A stretch of 64,000 nt of DNA from Gorsachius magnificus (taxonomy: Eukaryota; Chordata; Aves; Pelecaniformes; Ardeidae). A program made the position numbers and the translations under genes. Each line of letters starts with the position of its first letter. Positions within the stretch are counted from its first letter, which is position 1. A model generated the notes under the pieces. It searched no databases, was not told the DNA's origin, and saw nothing but the letters and a program-made list of their open reading frames with translations. Shown here piece after piece: positions 36,088-47,243 of this stretch. The DNA is taken from assembly GCA_034008185.1 (NCBI GenBank), contig CM067081.1, forward strand, positions 5,703,821-5,767,820, read 5' to 3'.

Positions 36088-36609
36088 GTGCCCATTTCCA
36101 AAAAGGGTAGAAAGGAAGACCCTGGGAACTACCGACCTGTCAGCCTCACCTCTGTGCCTGGGAAGATCATGGAACAGATCCTCCTAGAAGCTATGCTAAG
36201 GCACATGGAGATAATTCGAGATAGCCAGCATGGCTTCACCAAGGGCAAGTCCTGCCTGACGAACCTAGTGACTTTCTATGATGGTGTGACAACAACGGTG
36301 GACAAAGGAAAACCAATGGATGTCATCTATCTGGACTTCTGCAAAGCCTTTGACACGGTCCCCCACAACATCCTTCTCTCTAAACTGGAGAGCTATGGAT
36401 TTGATGGGTGGACTGTTCGGTGGATAAGGAACTGGCTGGATGGCCGCATCCAGAGGGCAGTGGTCAATGGCTCAATGTCCGGATGGAGACCGGTGACGAG
36501 TGGTGTCCCTCAGGGGTCCGTACTGGGACCCGTGCTGTTTAATATATTCATCAATGACTTAGTGAGATTGAGTGCACCCTCAGCAAGTTTGCGGATGACA
36601 CCAAACTGA
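36088..36609 (+). pseudogene. CR1-F RT fragment up to the FADD-proximal frameshift
   Basis: A 173-codon frame with NYRPVSLTS (14-22), [10 protein letters not shown] (47-56), [15 protein letters not shown] (79-93), [11 protein letters not shown] (138-148) and FINDL (154-158). After FINDL it leaves the RT frame because ACAG is missing at about 36562, so the last residues are out of frame. The ATG at 36088 is not the native start. Upstream ORF2 sequence back to 35978 is cut by the TGA near 36069. Confidence 0.88.
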
Positions 36610-37391
36610 GTGGTGCGGTTGACACACCAGAAGGATGGGATGTCATCCAGAGAGACCTGGACAGGCCGGAGAGGTGGGCCTGTGTGAACCTCATGAGGTT
36701 CAACAAAGCCAAGTGCAAGGTCCTGCACCTGGGTCAGGGTAACCCCCAGTATCAGTACAGGCTGGGGGAAGAAAGGATGGAGAGCAGCCCTGCCGAGAGG
36801 GACTTGGGGGTGCTGGTGGATGAAAAGCTGGACATGAGCCAGCGATGTGCGCTGGCGGCCCAGAAGGCCAACCATACCCTGGGCTGCATCAGGAGAAGCG
36901 TGGCCAGCAGGTCGAGGGAGGGGATTGTGCCCCTCTACTCTGCTCTGGTGAGACCTCACCTGGAGTACTGCGTCCAGCTCTGGAGCCCTCAGCACAAGAA
37001 GGACATGGAACTGTTGGAGCGGGTCCAGAGGAGGGCTACTAAAATGATCCAAGGGCTGGAGCACCTCTCCTATGAGGACAGGCTGAGGGAGTTGGGGTTG
37101 TTCAGCCTGGAGAAGAGAAGGCTGCGGGGAGACCTGATTGCGGCCTTTCAGTACCTCAAGGGGGCCTATAGGAAAGATGGGGACAATCTTTTTAGTAAGG
37201 CCAGCTGTGTCAGGACAAGGGGTAATGGTTTTAAACTAAACCAGAGTAGGTTTAGACTAGATATAAGGAAGAAATTCTTTACAACGAGGGTGGTGAAACT
37301 CTGGAAGGGGTTGCCCAGAGAGGTGGTGGATGTCCCATCCCTGGGAACATTCAAGGACAGGTTGGATGGGGCTCTGAGCAACCTGATCTAG
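36610..37391 (+). pseudogene. CR1-F ORF2 C-terminal part
   Basis: In the third frame the RT continues with FADDTKLSG (from 36588) and then the 235-codon stretch 36684-37391, beginning [13 protein letters not shown] and ending LDGALSNLI. This part has no internal stop. It equals in length the matching parts of CR1-A and CR1-D. Confidence 0.88.
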
Positions 37392-37481
37392 TTAGTGGTG
37401 TCCCTGCTCCCTGCAGGGGGGTTGGACTGGATGACCTCTAGGGGTCCCTTCCAACCCAAAACATTCTATTATTCTATGATT

Positions 37482-40289
37482 TACAAATTCTGGAATAAAA
37501 GGACCTGATCCTTCAGCAGTGTGAGGGATATTTGCAAAAATGCCTTTTACGCAGCCTAAGTAGGTAGGACGGATTACAACTTTCCACTTCACATTTGAGT
37601 TTAAGTCATTGCACGATGAGTCAGAGTTCAGTTTAATATTTATAAAATAATTCTTTCTGGTGGAGACTATGATGATTCTGTTCTGGAGAAAAAGGTGTCT
37701 TCCAGGGAGAAACCCTGATTTATCTTTGCAACGTGAGTACACTAAAACATTCAGCTCTTTGCTATGGTTAATCCTTTTTCTGCTGAAACCAGGGAAGAAA
37801 GGAAAATCTTCAATATGATACAAGAAGGGAAAGAATTCCAATCAAAGGTGTGATAAGGAATTTTTCATCAAAGTGTACTTTTAAAAAGACAGTTTGTACA
37901 CTTTCTGTCAAAAAAAAGACCTAACTGACAAAGCTTCAGAAGTTCCATGAAAAAGAATGTTTTAATCAGTCTCAGGAGTTCTTTACCTTTATGTATTTAT
38001 CAGTCTTTCAGGAAATATGTATATAATATGCGTAATTTCAGTGTGCCTGGTTGTTTCTTTTTGAAAAGTATCTTACTTTCCAGCTTCAGGTGGGAACTCC
38101 AACACCAACTTGCTGGACAGCCAGTACCAGGGGCAATATCAAACCCTGTCTTTACTGCACTTCAGACAAAGGACCTGAAAACTTCACAGGACATTTTCTA
38201 TGGCTGCTGATCCGAACTCCTGCAGGCTGAGGGCTCATACGGCCACATCATCCCATGTCCTCTGTTGTCTGCCTTTCTGCCCACAGAAAGGTCTGGACAG
38301 GAGACTTTTTCATGCCTTATTTGTAAAGGGATAGGATGCCAAATGACATTCTTGTTCTGGAGGCTCTGCTGTAGTTCTCCCATAGACAAGCACAACACAA
38401 GCTACAGAGCTCAGCTGCAGCCTGTCAGTTCACTTAGGTACTTAATGTCAAGAAGTTAAACAGTGTTTTCATGTCTAGTACCATGTATAATTATTCAGCT
38501 TTTCACTGTGCTTGCATTACAGAAAAAAGTATAATTCTCTCTCCTTCACCATAGTATGCATTACAGTCTTTTAAGTTATGTCAGGTCAGGAAGAATTTTT
38601 TTTTTTTTTTTTCCTTCTTTCTTTAAGAATGCAGAAGTTAAAGTTTACTCCTCCCACCCTTTTAAGTTGAAGGACATGAAAAAGTAGTGCAGATATTTGT
38701 TCCCAAGGTAGAATTCCTTCTCCGCATGCAGTAATGTGAAACCAAACACTGATTTGATTATAAATACACTCAGAGGAATTGCAAAAAGAATTCCCCACAG
38801 CAAATGTCTGAAAAGCTCAAGCTGGCTTAAATAGAAACCTAAATAATTCTCTGTTAACAATAGTTTTCCCTTAAGAAATACACCTGCCAGGCGAGCTTGC
38901 CTGTGGGGGGTGAGACCTGAAGATCAGCAGCAATAAAGTCACACTCGGCTGCATTGGCTGTCTGCCCCTGCGCTTCCTAAGTGGACTGCCAAGACACTGC
39001 AGCATCAGACACAGGATCTGAATCTAAGGCAGGCAGGTGAAATTTCAATTCCAGCTGTCAATTCTGATAGAGAAAAACAGCAAAAAAAGGCATGAAAGAT
39101 ATTCCATTAAAACAGGAACTTGTCCTGATAAAATATGAACTTATCTCAGTGACCACCTGATTTATCTTTAAGGTTTTTTGGCAAGCCTGAGAGAAAGAGT
39201 AGAGTTTCCAAGTTTCCTATAGCAAACTTTGATATTATATGCTAACTTAAAAAAAAGAAAGAGGAGGTTTAAATCCAGAAGGTTTTCATGCTGCTGGGAA
39301 GCCTGAGTTATGTATTAATTATTAGCTCTGACCACCATTACACTAAAATGAATAAGGGTAAAATTTCATTTGGTTCTAGCACCCAGTCTGGGAATTTTGG
39401 TGCAGAGAAGCCTAGTGATGGGCAGGCCCTGCCTGGCTGACTGGTGTCTGGGTTTGAGAGCTGGATTAATGTAGAAAATAGCAAGAAATGAAGGAAGCTT
39501 CATAGAGAGGTAAGTAATCATTGTGCTGACATTGCAAGATACAAACTAATCTGGACAGAGTGTAAACTAAGATGGAGTTAAAAATCCACAGAAATAAGGT
39601 GGAATTATCTGATGTAATGAGTTGATGGACTGAAGCAGAAACTTTTAAGGTGTGATTCATCTAATTATTGTTTGCATGTTTACAATAGGTCAGATAGATT
39701 ACCCTAAAGTGCCCATTTTTCTCCAGAGATGATAAATACAACCTAATGGGATTACTGCAGATGTAATCATCTTCAGTAAGTATAATTAATGCCAGGATTG
39801 GTATCTACACAATAAAATGCAATGATTTACAGGTTTGGTTTTTGGGCAATTTTTTTCTTCCCTTTCCAACAATTTTATTAAATTCTTGGATTCTTAGATT
39901 CATGGGATAAAACTCCTCAAACCTCTAAATAAAAAAATGTTGGGTTTGTGAAGGAAAAATAGGTATCAATTACTTCCCAAAGCTAAAGTAGACTCATTTA
40001 AAATAATGAAATATACATGCAACACCCGGCTAAGTTGTGAATGGACAACAGGTCCCAGTATTCTAGAACAACATGTAGGAAACATGAAAGAGTGTGCAGT
40101 TTGCTTCAGAAAAAGCATGACAAGAGAAATAACAAAACCATACAAAATAATTAGTTGCTTAAGGAAATTGCATACAGGCTTTTTTCTTTCTTTTTCTGGG
40201 TCCAGAATAGCTGGTTGTTTTTCAATGAACAAATTCTTCCTCCAAGATCAAGAAGGGTCCATCCCTATGAGTAGGGAGACAAGCAAAGT
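37482..40289. other. Non-coding sequence, no gene seen
   Basis: No repeat family. A T-run lies at 38597-38612. The minus-strand frame 37392-37841 (149 codons) begins in the CR1-F 3' UTR, continues into unique sequence and has no motif. A splice-like 36-bp segment near 38054-38090 (minus) is too short to call. Confidence 0.55.
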
Positions 40290-40852
40290 GATAGAAGGCC
40301 TTCATGGATGAAGAAGGAGTTCCTGGCTAAACTCAAACATATGAAGCACTCAATAGGTACAAGCAGAGACAGGTCAAGCAGAGACAGGTCACTCAGGACA
40401 AATATGCTGTTCAAGTGTGGATAGATGGGATTAGGAAAACAAAAAACTGACCTGGAGTTTAATCTGGTTAGGGATTTGAAGGGCAACAAGTAGAGTTTCT
40501 AGGGTATTTCAGCAACAAAGGGAAAAGGAAGGAAAATATGTGCCCACTGATGAATAGGGCAGGGGACCTGGTGGCAAAGGACATGGAAAAATCCAGTGTA
40601 CTCAATGCGTTCTCTTCACTAAGGCTTGCCTCAGGAATCCCAGGTCCCTCAGACAAGTGGAAACATCTAGGGCACAGAAGACTTATCCTCAGGTTATGGA
40701 ACATTTAAACAAACTGGACATACTCAGGTTCATGGGACCTGGTGAGATGCATTCATGAGTGCTGAGCCAATGACATTGCAAGGGCAGTCTAGGCTATCTT
40801 TGTAGGGTTGGCAATCAGGAGAAGTTCCTGAGATGGGAAGAAAGCAAATGTA
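40290..40852 (+). mobile_element. Old CR1 fragment (CR1-G), ORF2 linker and early RT
   Basis: Decayed CR1 ORF2 sequence. ATGGATGAAGAAGGAGTTCC matches the linker (W-M-N-K-E-L-L region), then come GTACTCAATGCGTTCTC and CATGGGACCTGGTGAGATGC (the MGPDEMH motif region), and GAGAAGTTCCTGAGATGGG near the end. Many indels and stops break the frame. No 3' end or octamers are present, so this is an internal piece. A 16-bp tandem duplication (CAAGCAGAGACAGGT) lies near 40360-40390. It is much older than CR1-A. Confidence 0.75.
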
Positions 40853-42143
40853 TCTGAATAGCAGTTTCAGAACAGAACAGCGATTTCTAACGTTGAATCC
40901 TCATCTGTTCCACAATACCAGTCTCCTATACATATGCAAAAGGCTGAGCAGGCATTTCAAAAGTTTTGAGCATCCCTTTTGACATGACTCAGTATATCAC
41001 ATTGCAGTATTCTTAATCACTTCTGAAACTTTGTTTAGAAAGTGAAACAAATGACCCAAGGAAGTTCCCACACTGATTATAATCAAGCTGTTTTCCCAAC
41101 ATGATTCAAAGCCAGAAATAAAGGAAAACCTACCATGTGACATACCCAAACCAAACTATGCTTGTCTTTGCCTGGAAGCTACAAAACTGATTGTAGTCAC
41201 AAGGTATTTTCACAGTCCAGAAGCCACAATAGGCTGGAACAGCTTACTTATATTGAGAAAACTAGTCATCTTTATAAGATTGCTCCCATAAATAAAGTAA
41301 ATAAATTGGTGGCATTTTCACAGCTTTTTGACAAGGAATAGTGAGTAAATCATAAATATTTGTTTTAAGAAATTGTACTTTTGTGTTTCTTTTTAGGATT
41401 TTGATCCCTTAAATTTATTTTCTGCTTTTCTTGAACCCAATATGTTTTCAATTAATCACAAAATATACTTCCAGAAGCAGCACTAAAGGCTGGTTCCTTC
41501 CTTATATTTGTTCCAACTTACTTGAAAAAAATGCCTTTTTTAGTGTTTTTTTTCTTTGTATTGTTGAATTTGTCCTTTATATTATGATGCATGACAATAA
41601 AACAGCATGTTTCTTTTAAATTTGAATTGCAACTCAGAAAATATATTATAACATTACACAGTATCCTTGTAAAAGAAAAAAAAAAAGCTATTTCTCTTTC
41701 CATCCCATCAAAGGCAAAACAAGAAGCAGTGCAGAAGTGAGCAATTAACAGTCTAATCTGGCCACTGCAATCTAATGGAACAAATTAATCTTTAACGTCT
41801 GGTTTCCTTCTAATATAAGTAGTCATTTTAAGACGAATGATGGAAATTCACTAGGTATGAAGCCTATTTATTGCATAAGTGACATTAACATATCTCTTTC
41901 TTCTTTCCTCTTCTGCCTTTGATTTAAAAGGAAACAGAGGTGAACGAATGAGGCAAAAAAAGTGCAGTACGTTTCAGCTCAGATTCTGATGTTTCCCCTC
42001 ACAGCTAATTACTCAGAGAGTAACCCTGTTTATTTATATAAGAATACTTAAAGAATAAGATAGACTCATGACTAAAGATGGAAGACTGTATCTTCAGTGG
42101 CCAATCAAGAAATACTCTCAGCTTATTTTGTTCTGCATAAAAT
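40853..42143. other. Non-coding sequence, no gene seen
   Basis: No coding motif. A-runs occur near 41676-41688. Nothing else was recognised between CR1-G and CR1-H. Confidence 0.55.
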
Positions 42144-42272
42144 CTTAGGGACATGGTTTAGCCTGCTCAGGGACATGGTTTAGTGGTGGGATGGCAGTGT
42201 TAGGTTAATGGTTGGACTTGATGATCTTAAAGGTCTTTTACAACCTAAACAGTTCTATGATTCTATGATTCT
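42144..42272 (+). mobile_element. CR1-H, 3' end fragment
   Basis: This is the last ~130 bp of a CR1: the end of ORF2 (CTTAGGGACATGGTTTAG), the 3' UTR (AATGGTTGGACTTGATGATC) and (ATTCTATG) octamers ending near 42272. The terminal ORF2 segment is duplicated in tandem: CTTAGGGACATGGTTTAG at 42144-42161 and CTCAGGGACATGGTTTAG at 42166-42183. The type is like CR1-B and -C. Confidence 0.88.
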
Positions 42273-43116
42273 AAGTCATCTGCTCATAAGTTTCTCTTAC
42301 AAAGGACCTGTCATAGCCCATTTTCTGGCATGTAGCTCACTCAACATTATATTTTGGCTTCAAGGTCATTCTGTTATCACTAACCATATCATCTTTTCTG
42401 TATTGAAAATATGTTCTTTTTGCACAGTTTAACCCCACTGTAACCGAGGCTTACTGGATAGCCTCAGATACTCAAAGATTATTTCAGTTAATAGCAGTCA
42501 AAACTTTATTTTGCTCCTTCTCTGAATAAGGAACCCTTAATGGCTATTTCCTTAAAGAGTCAGATATTTTCAGCTGGGCATTTGGAAACATAAGCTATCC
42601 TCAACTCAGTAGTCAGGTTTGGAACATTTTAATAGGTTTTTGAATGTACATCGAAAGAATGACCAATTCTCTGTTCTGCTGATTAACTTGCATATGACAG
42701 GTCACTCAAAGCAATGAACTCATGGGATAAAAACATGATGCAACACTGAAGAAGTCCTGTCTTCCACCAAGCTGGAAATTTTGGCTCATGTCATCAATTT
42801 TCAAGAGTAGCAAAGTTTGTTGACATGGATTCTGCATATCTGCCATTATTATATCATCCTACTGATCTCTCTCTTATTGCCCCTGAGACTTTTCTGGACT
42901 GTTTCATTTTCAGGATCAGGTATTTTTCTTGAGGTCATTTAACTCACACTTCTATTTATCTTATTTGGAAAACATTTTCTCTCCCAATTGTTGTAAGATG
43001 ACATTTGTTTCAGAATGTATTGTCTTAGCAGAAACATTTCTCAATGGTTATTTGACAGACTGCTGTGTGATGACACTAATAAGAGCAATGGGGATAGGTA
43101 ACTGCTGACAGATTAT
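42273..43116. other. Non-coding sequence, no gene seen
   Basis: No repeat or coding motif before the LTR that begins at 43117. Confidence 0.55.
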
Positions 43117-43836
43117 TGTGGAGGTGTGCTCCTCCCTCCTCTCCGACTCCCCCTCCCTTGACCTCTTTCATGTGATAACCACCTGTGGTGATGGGGATAG
43201 ATGTGTCTGGTCATGAAGGATGCACCCACTGGATGCGGGGGGAGACAGATAACAATGCAATAGCCAAGGGCTATTGTGGAATGTGCCCACCTAAGCACAG
43301 TGGTCAGTATGCAAATATGACTACTAGCCAATTATCTTACCCCCATCAATAGTGAGCAGCCCAAGAGCCCTTTGAGCTCTCCTGAACACCAGGATCTCCC
43401 CTTGAGCAGGGACGCCTCTCAAGGTTATTCCTCGAGGTTGAGAGATTCCTTACCGCAACAGAATCTCAGTAAGTGACTAACAGCATGCTAACTCTGAAAC
43501 CTTAGCTAAGTGACATAAAGGATTGATTGTGCATATATAATCCTTTAGACATTAACCATTGACCAAGCCTGGGACTAGGATTGGATCCAGCCACACCTAG
43601 ACTCCTCTCTGAGGGAGTTTAGAAAGCAAGGGGATCTTTTCTGAACCTCATGACTCAACAGGAGGGTCTCCCTGACAGTTTTGTCTGACCCTGTCCTCTA
43701 TGCAGTAAATAACCAAGTGTACCTTGCCATCAAACCTTATAAACTATTGTCACATTTACCACTGAACTTTGTTAACTCACTGTTTTATACCAATAAACTA
43801 TATTATTTTTGCCTCCCTCTCACTCCTTCCGCGACA
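43117..43836 (+). mobile_element. Solo endogenous retrovirus LTR, 720 bp
   Basis: The segment begins TGTGGAGGTGTGCTCC and ends CTTCCGCGACA, giving TG..CA ends. Flanking bases are ATTAT (43112-43116) and CTTAT (43837-43841), a 5-bp duplication with one mismatch. A TATA-like CATATATAATCC lies near 43530 and AATAAA at 43792-43797, about 40 bp before the end, which is a standard LTR layout. No primer-binding site follows. It is distinct from the two LTRs further right. An ERVL-like origin is likely but not proven. Confidence 0.7.
43792..43797 (+). terminator. AATAAA polyadenylation signal in LTR
   Basis: AATAAA lies 40 bp before the 3' end of the LTR at 43117-43836, the expected position for a retroviral poly(A) signal. 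Confidence 0.55.
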
Positions 43837-43841
43837 CTTAT

Positions 43842-44306
43842 GCACTGAAAGAAAAGATTATGGAGTATAATACCAACCAAACAAAGGAGTTTAGAAATTC
43901 TGTAATTAGTAGCAATACAGAACTCTTGGCAGACTAGATGGATAGAGTCCAGACAACACTTTTTCCAGTAGATCTCACCATTCACCCTAACAGATTACAA
44001 CAGAGACATTTAAGTCTCCACTAAAATTTCTTGTAATGTAAATTTTAACTGACATTTATATTCCAAACATGCCTTCTTATTTCAATAGTACTTCCTACTA
44101 ACTTACTTTGTTTCTTAGATCAGCAGTAGTCTTCCCTGACTTTAAAAGCAGTTGGGAATGAGAGTTTTGAAATGTGTCTGAAGGAAAAAGAAAAAGAAAA
44201 TAAAAAAGATTAAATAAAACTGAAAACCATTATGAAATAATTTAAAGAAAACTGTGACTGAGAAAAGGTAGCTTTAATTTAATCATAGATATCAAAAGAT
44301 TATCGG
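43842..44306. other. Non-coding sequence, no gene seen
   Basis: Unique AT-rich sequence between two LTRs, without retroviral coding sequence. Confidence 0.6.
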
Positions 44307-44889
44307 TATCCTGGTTTCAGCAGGGACAGAGTTAATTTTCTTCCTAGCAGCTCGCACAGTGCTGTGTTTTGGATTTAGTATGACAATAATGTTGATAACT
44401 CACTGATGGTTCAGTTGTTGCTGAGCAAGACTTACACCAGTCAAGGAGTTCTCAGCTTCCCCTGCTCTGCCAGGGGCACCAGAAGCTGGGAGGGGGCACA
44501 GCCAGGACAGCTGACCCCAACTGGCCCAAGGGCTATTTCAGACCATATGGTGTCATGCTCAGTATAGAAACTGGGAGGAATTGGCCGGGGGGCAGCGATT
44601 GTTTCTTGGGGATGGGCTGGGCATCAGTCAGTGGGTGGTGAGTGGATGTATTGTGCATCACTCATTTTGTATATTCTACTATTATTATTGTTGTTGTTAT
44701 TATTATTATTGTTGTTGTTCTTATTGTTATTATTATCTTCCTCTGCTCTTTTCTTAAATTCTCTTTATCTCAAGCCATGGGTTTTCCTTTTTTTTCCCTG
44801 ATTGTCTCCTCCATCCCCCTGGGGCATTTGGGGGGAGTGAGCGAGTGACTGCATGGTGCTTAGTTGCCAGTTGGGGTTAAATCACAGCA
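44307..44889 (+). mobile_element. Solo endogenous retrovirus LTR, 583 bp
   Basis: The segment begins TATCCTGGTTTCAGCAGGG (a TGTCC start with one change) and ends TTGGGGTTAAATCACAGCA. ATCGG (44302-44306) and ATCAG (44890-44894) form a 5-bp duplication with one mismatch. A TATA-like AGTATAGAAACTGGG lies near 44560. A (TTATTATTG)n trinucleotide-type repeat follows at about 44675-44735. It belongs to the same family as the LTR at 48894-49466, roughly 90% alike in the first 300 bp. No primer-binding site follows, so it is solo. Confidence 0.88.
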
Positions 44890-45040
44890 ATCAGATAAAA
44901 AGTCCAGCCTGATTTTTACTGGGCAGCTGCAGGTTTTTCCGTGGAAAAGGCTACATCTTATTTTTAATTCAGATATATAGGCCAGTCTGTATGGCTAAGA
45001 TTACAAATTACCCTTTCTCTTCTGATGTCAATAGAAGCCT

Positions 45041-45093
45041 GGGTCGGGGCGGGGGACGGGGAGGCACGGGGGGGACAGGGACGGGACACAGGG
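45041..45093 (+). repeat. G-rich tract with G-quadruplex potential
   Basis: At least seven runs of three or more G are separated by 1-4 bases (GGG, GGGG, GGGGG, GGGG, then a run of seven or more). It also carries several CpG, unusual for this AT-rich region. Confidence 0.75.
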
Positions 45094-46165
45094 AAGAAGG
45101 TAAAATATAGCATTTATGTTGTTGTTCAGCTGTTAGCTATTATCACTGATTCCCAACTTCCCTGATAATTTATTGACCTATTAAGAATTACTTGGAAAAA
45201 AAACATGATAAACTGATCTCAAGGCTAGAAAACTCCTTTATGATTCTTCAGTCTGGTTGCCTGAAGAACACAGACCACAGAAATTCATGGACTAAGCTGA
45301 GACTAGCGATATCACTGTGTCCTCTTATTCTTTTCTCTTTTCATGTTTTCTCTGATTCTCTCTTTCCTCCCTCCTGTTACCCCCATGACTTCTCCTCATT
45401 CTATCTACTTATTTCATTCCTTCGGTCAGACACTACACCAAATAAAAATGATGAGCAATTCAGTAATAAATGATGACATCTAAGTGCAAGTGCCAAACAG
45501 AATTAGCACATGAAGGAGCATATAGGGTCAAGGAGAAGCACAGGTACTGGGGCCATAGCTCTTTGGCTGCTGGTAGATCCAGGATGACAGAACTTCGGTG
45601 ACTACATTCATTTTCCTTGGAAATCATCAGGGCTGGAATGCTTTCAATTTATTGATTTTATTTTTTTTTTAACATAATGAAAGCTGTATATGTCACTTGG
45701 GCCACTGGAACAGCTCAAATGAGTTTAATACCTGACCTTACTTATCCTACAGTGTTCAGTTAGAACAAGTGGGTCTCATGACCAGATCACTTAAATTTCT
45801 GTGACTGTGTTGATGAGAAAATGGTCAACAATGATGAAAAACACATCAAAACTGGCCAAGAATCAGACCTCTTTTTCCTAAGACATCAGCATCCCAAAAC
45901 ACTAACACATCCCTCGACAAACAACTTTCTGCTGGAGAAAAAATAAGGTTTTGGTCTAATATGCTTAGGTGGAACCAACTAGACTGTCTTTTCATTCTCC
46001 TCCTTATTTTTTGGCCATCATATGTCCTAATGAATCTAAGGTGATGTTACTAATAACAAGGGAGTGTTGATCTCATCCCCTGCTAGTCCAGAGGAGTAGA
46101 ACTGTACCGGTGTGTCTGAGTCTTGTAAGAGGAGTAATCTCCTGAGAAAGGAGATAGGCTGGTAT

Positions 46166-46213
46166 GTAGGTAGGGAGATAAGTTGGTATCTAGGTAGGTA
46201 GATAGCTCGATAG
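46166..46213. repeat. Degenerate TAGG/TAGA tetranucleotide repeat
   Basis: GTAGGTAGGGAGATAAG and TAGGTAGGTAGATAG units, an imperfect tetranucleotide microsatellite. Confidence 0.65.
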
Positions 46214-46825
46214 AAAGTTTGTTTAGAGAATTTAAAAAAAACAAACAAACAAAAAAACGGAGCCATATTTTACCTCATCTTCACGTCCCCAAAATACCCA
46301 CAAGATCACCTGTTTATATAAGTTCTCTCTTTCTTGGCCAGGACAAATTGCTAAAGAAAGATAGGGATGATCAGATACTTAAAACAATGTACAACTCAAA
46401 GGAAAACTTAGGTGACTCTTTTGTTTTGCAAGTTCCGTTTGGTGTTAACATTCAGGATGCCTTGTTCTCCTTTCAAAGACTGTTATAGAAACAGAGTAAA
46501 TGACAACACACAAACACACAGACCTCATGTAGACTACAAGTGCAGGGAGAAGTCTGCAATCTTCTGATACCAAAACAAAGAACAAAATTGCAAGAAATGA
46601 CTGTGAGCACAGAACACTATGTACAAAAGATACAGGCACAAATGGCTAAATAACAGGATTGGTGCAAACAACCTGAAAATGGCTCCCTGTGTACTTAGAG
46701 ATGATCCCATGTGACAAGAATAGAAGCCACCCAGACAGAAAAGAAATAAGAACAAAATGAGATTTTTATTTTTTTTTTTAATTAGATAAGAGTGTCTCAG
46801 GAAATACAGCTGCATTTTCCAGAGG

Positions 46826-46892
46826 AAAAACAAAAATTAAAAAAAAAAACAAAACCAAAACAAGAAAGAATAAAAAAAAAGGGAAAAAAAGG
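46826..46892. repeat. A-rich low-complexity tract
   Basis: A-runs broken by C, CC, G and T. No associated retrocopy is visible. Confidence 0.7.
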
Positions 46893-47215
46893 TAGAAGAA
46901 ATACAATGGTTACAAATCTTTATGATCCTTAAAACAGTCACCACCACCTTCAGCATTTCCCTGCCCCTAGCGCTAGAATACTATTTAAATTTAAGTAGTT
47001 TTATTGCTTACTTGAAGAACAGAGGGCACTGCGAAAATACTTTCAATGATGTATACATCTGTCCAGAGACCAGAAATATTGTTGTAGGGGAAAGAAAAAA
47101 AAAAAAAAAAGAAGAAAAAATCTGTAAGAGAGAAGTCTTCTGCTGGTATCTTCATCCTCATTCTATTTAAAGCTGCCTGCAGCTTTCAGATGTCAAGGAA
47201 TCTGTTTGTTAGGGT

Positions 47216-47243
47216 TTATTTTGTTTTGTTTTGTTTTGTTTTT
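47216..47243. repeat. (TTTTG)n microsatellite
   Basis: Four to five TTTTG units, followed by a T-run. Confidence 0.8.

Larger units (their letters stand above)
35978..37481 (+). mobile_element. CR1 LINE (CR1-F), 1.5 kb, 5'-truncated
   Basis: The element begins at the RT region (GAGTCCTGAGGAAATT, matching CR1-A at about 2761) and ends with ATTCTATTATTCTATGATT. It is very similar to CR1-A over its whole length and lies in the same orientation about 33 kb away. Differences include a TGA near 36069 where CR1-A has TGG, a 9-bp in-frame deletion (AREI becomes EI near 36211), and the 4-bp deletion shared with CR1-D. No clear target duplication was found. Confidence 0.92.

Noticed and set aside
38054..38090. 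36-bp minus-strand exon-like segment
   Set aside because: Acceptor looks fair, but the donor is atypical (GGAAA|GTAAGA) and two frames are open.
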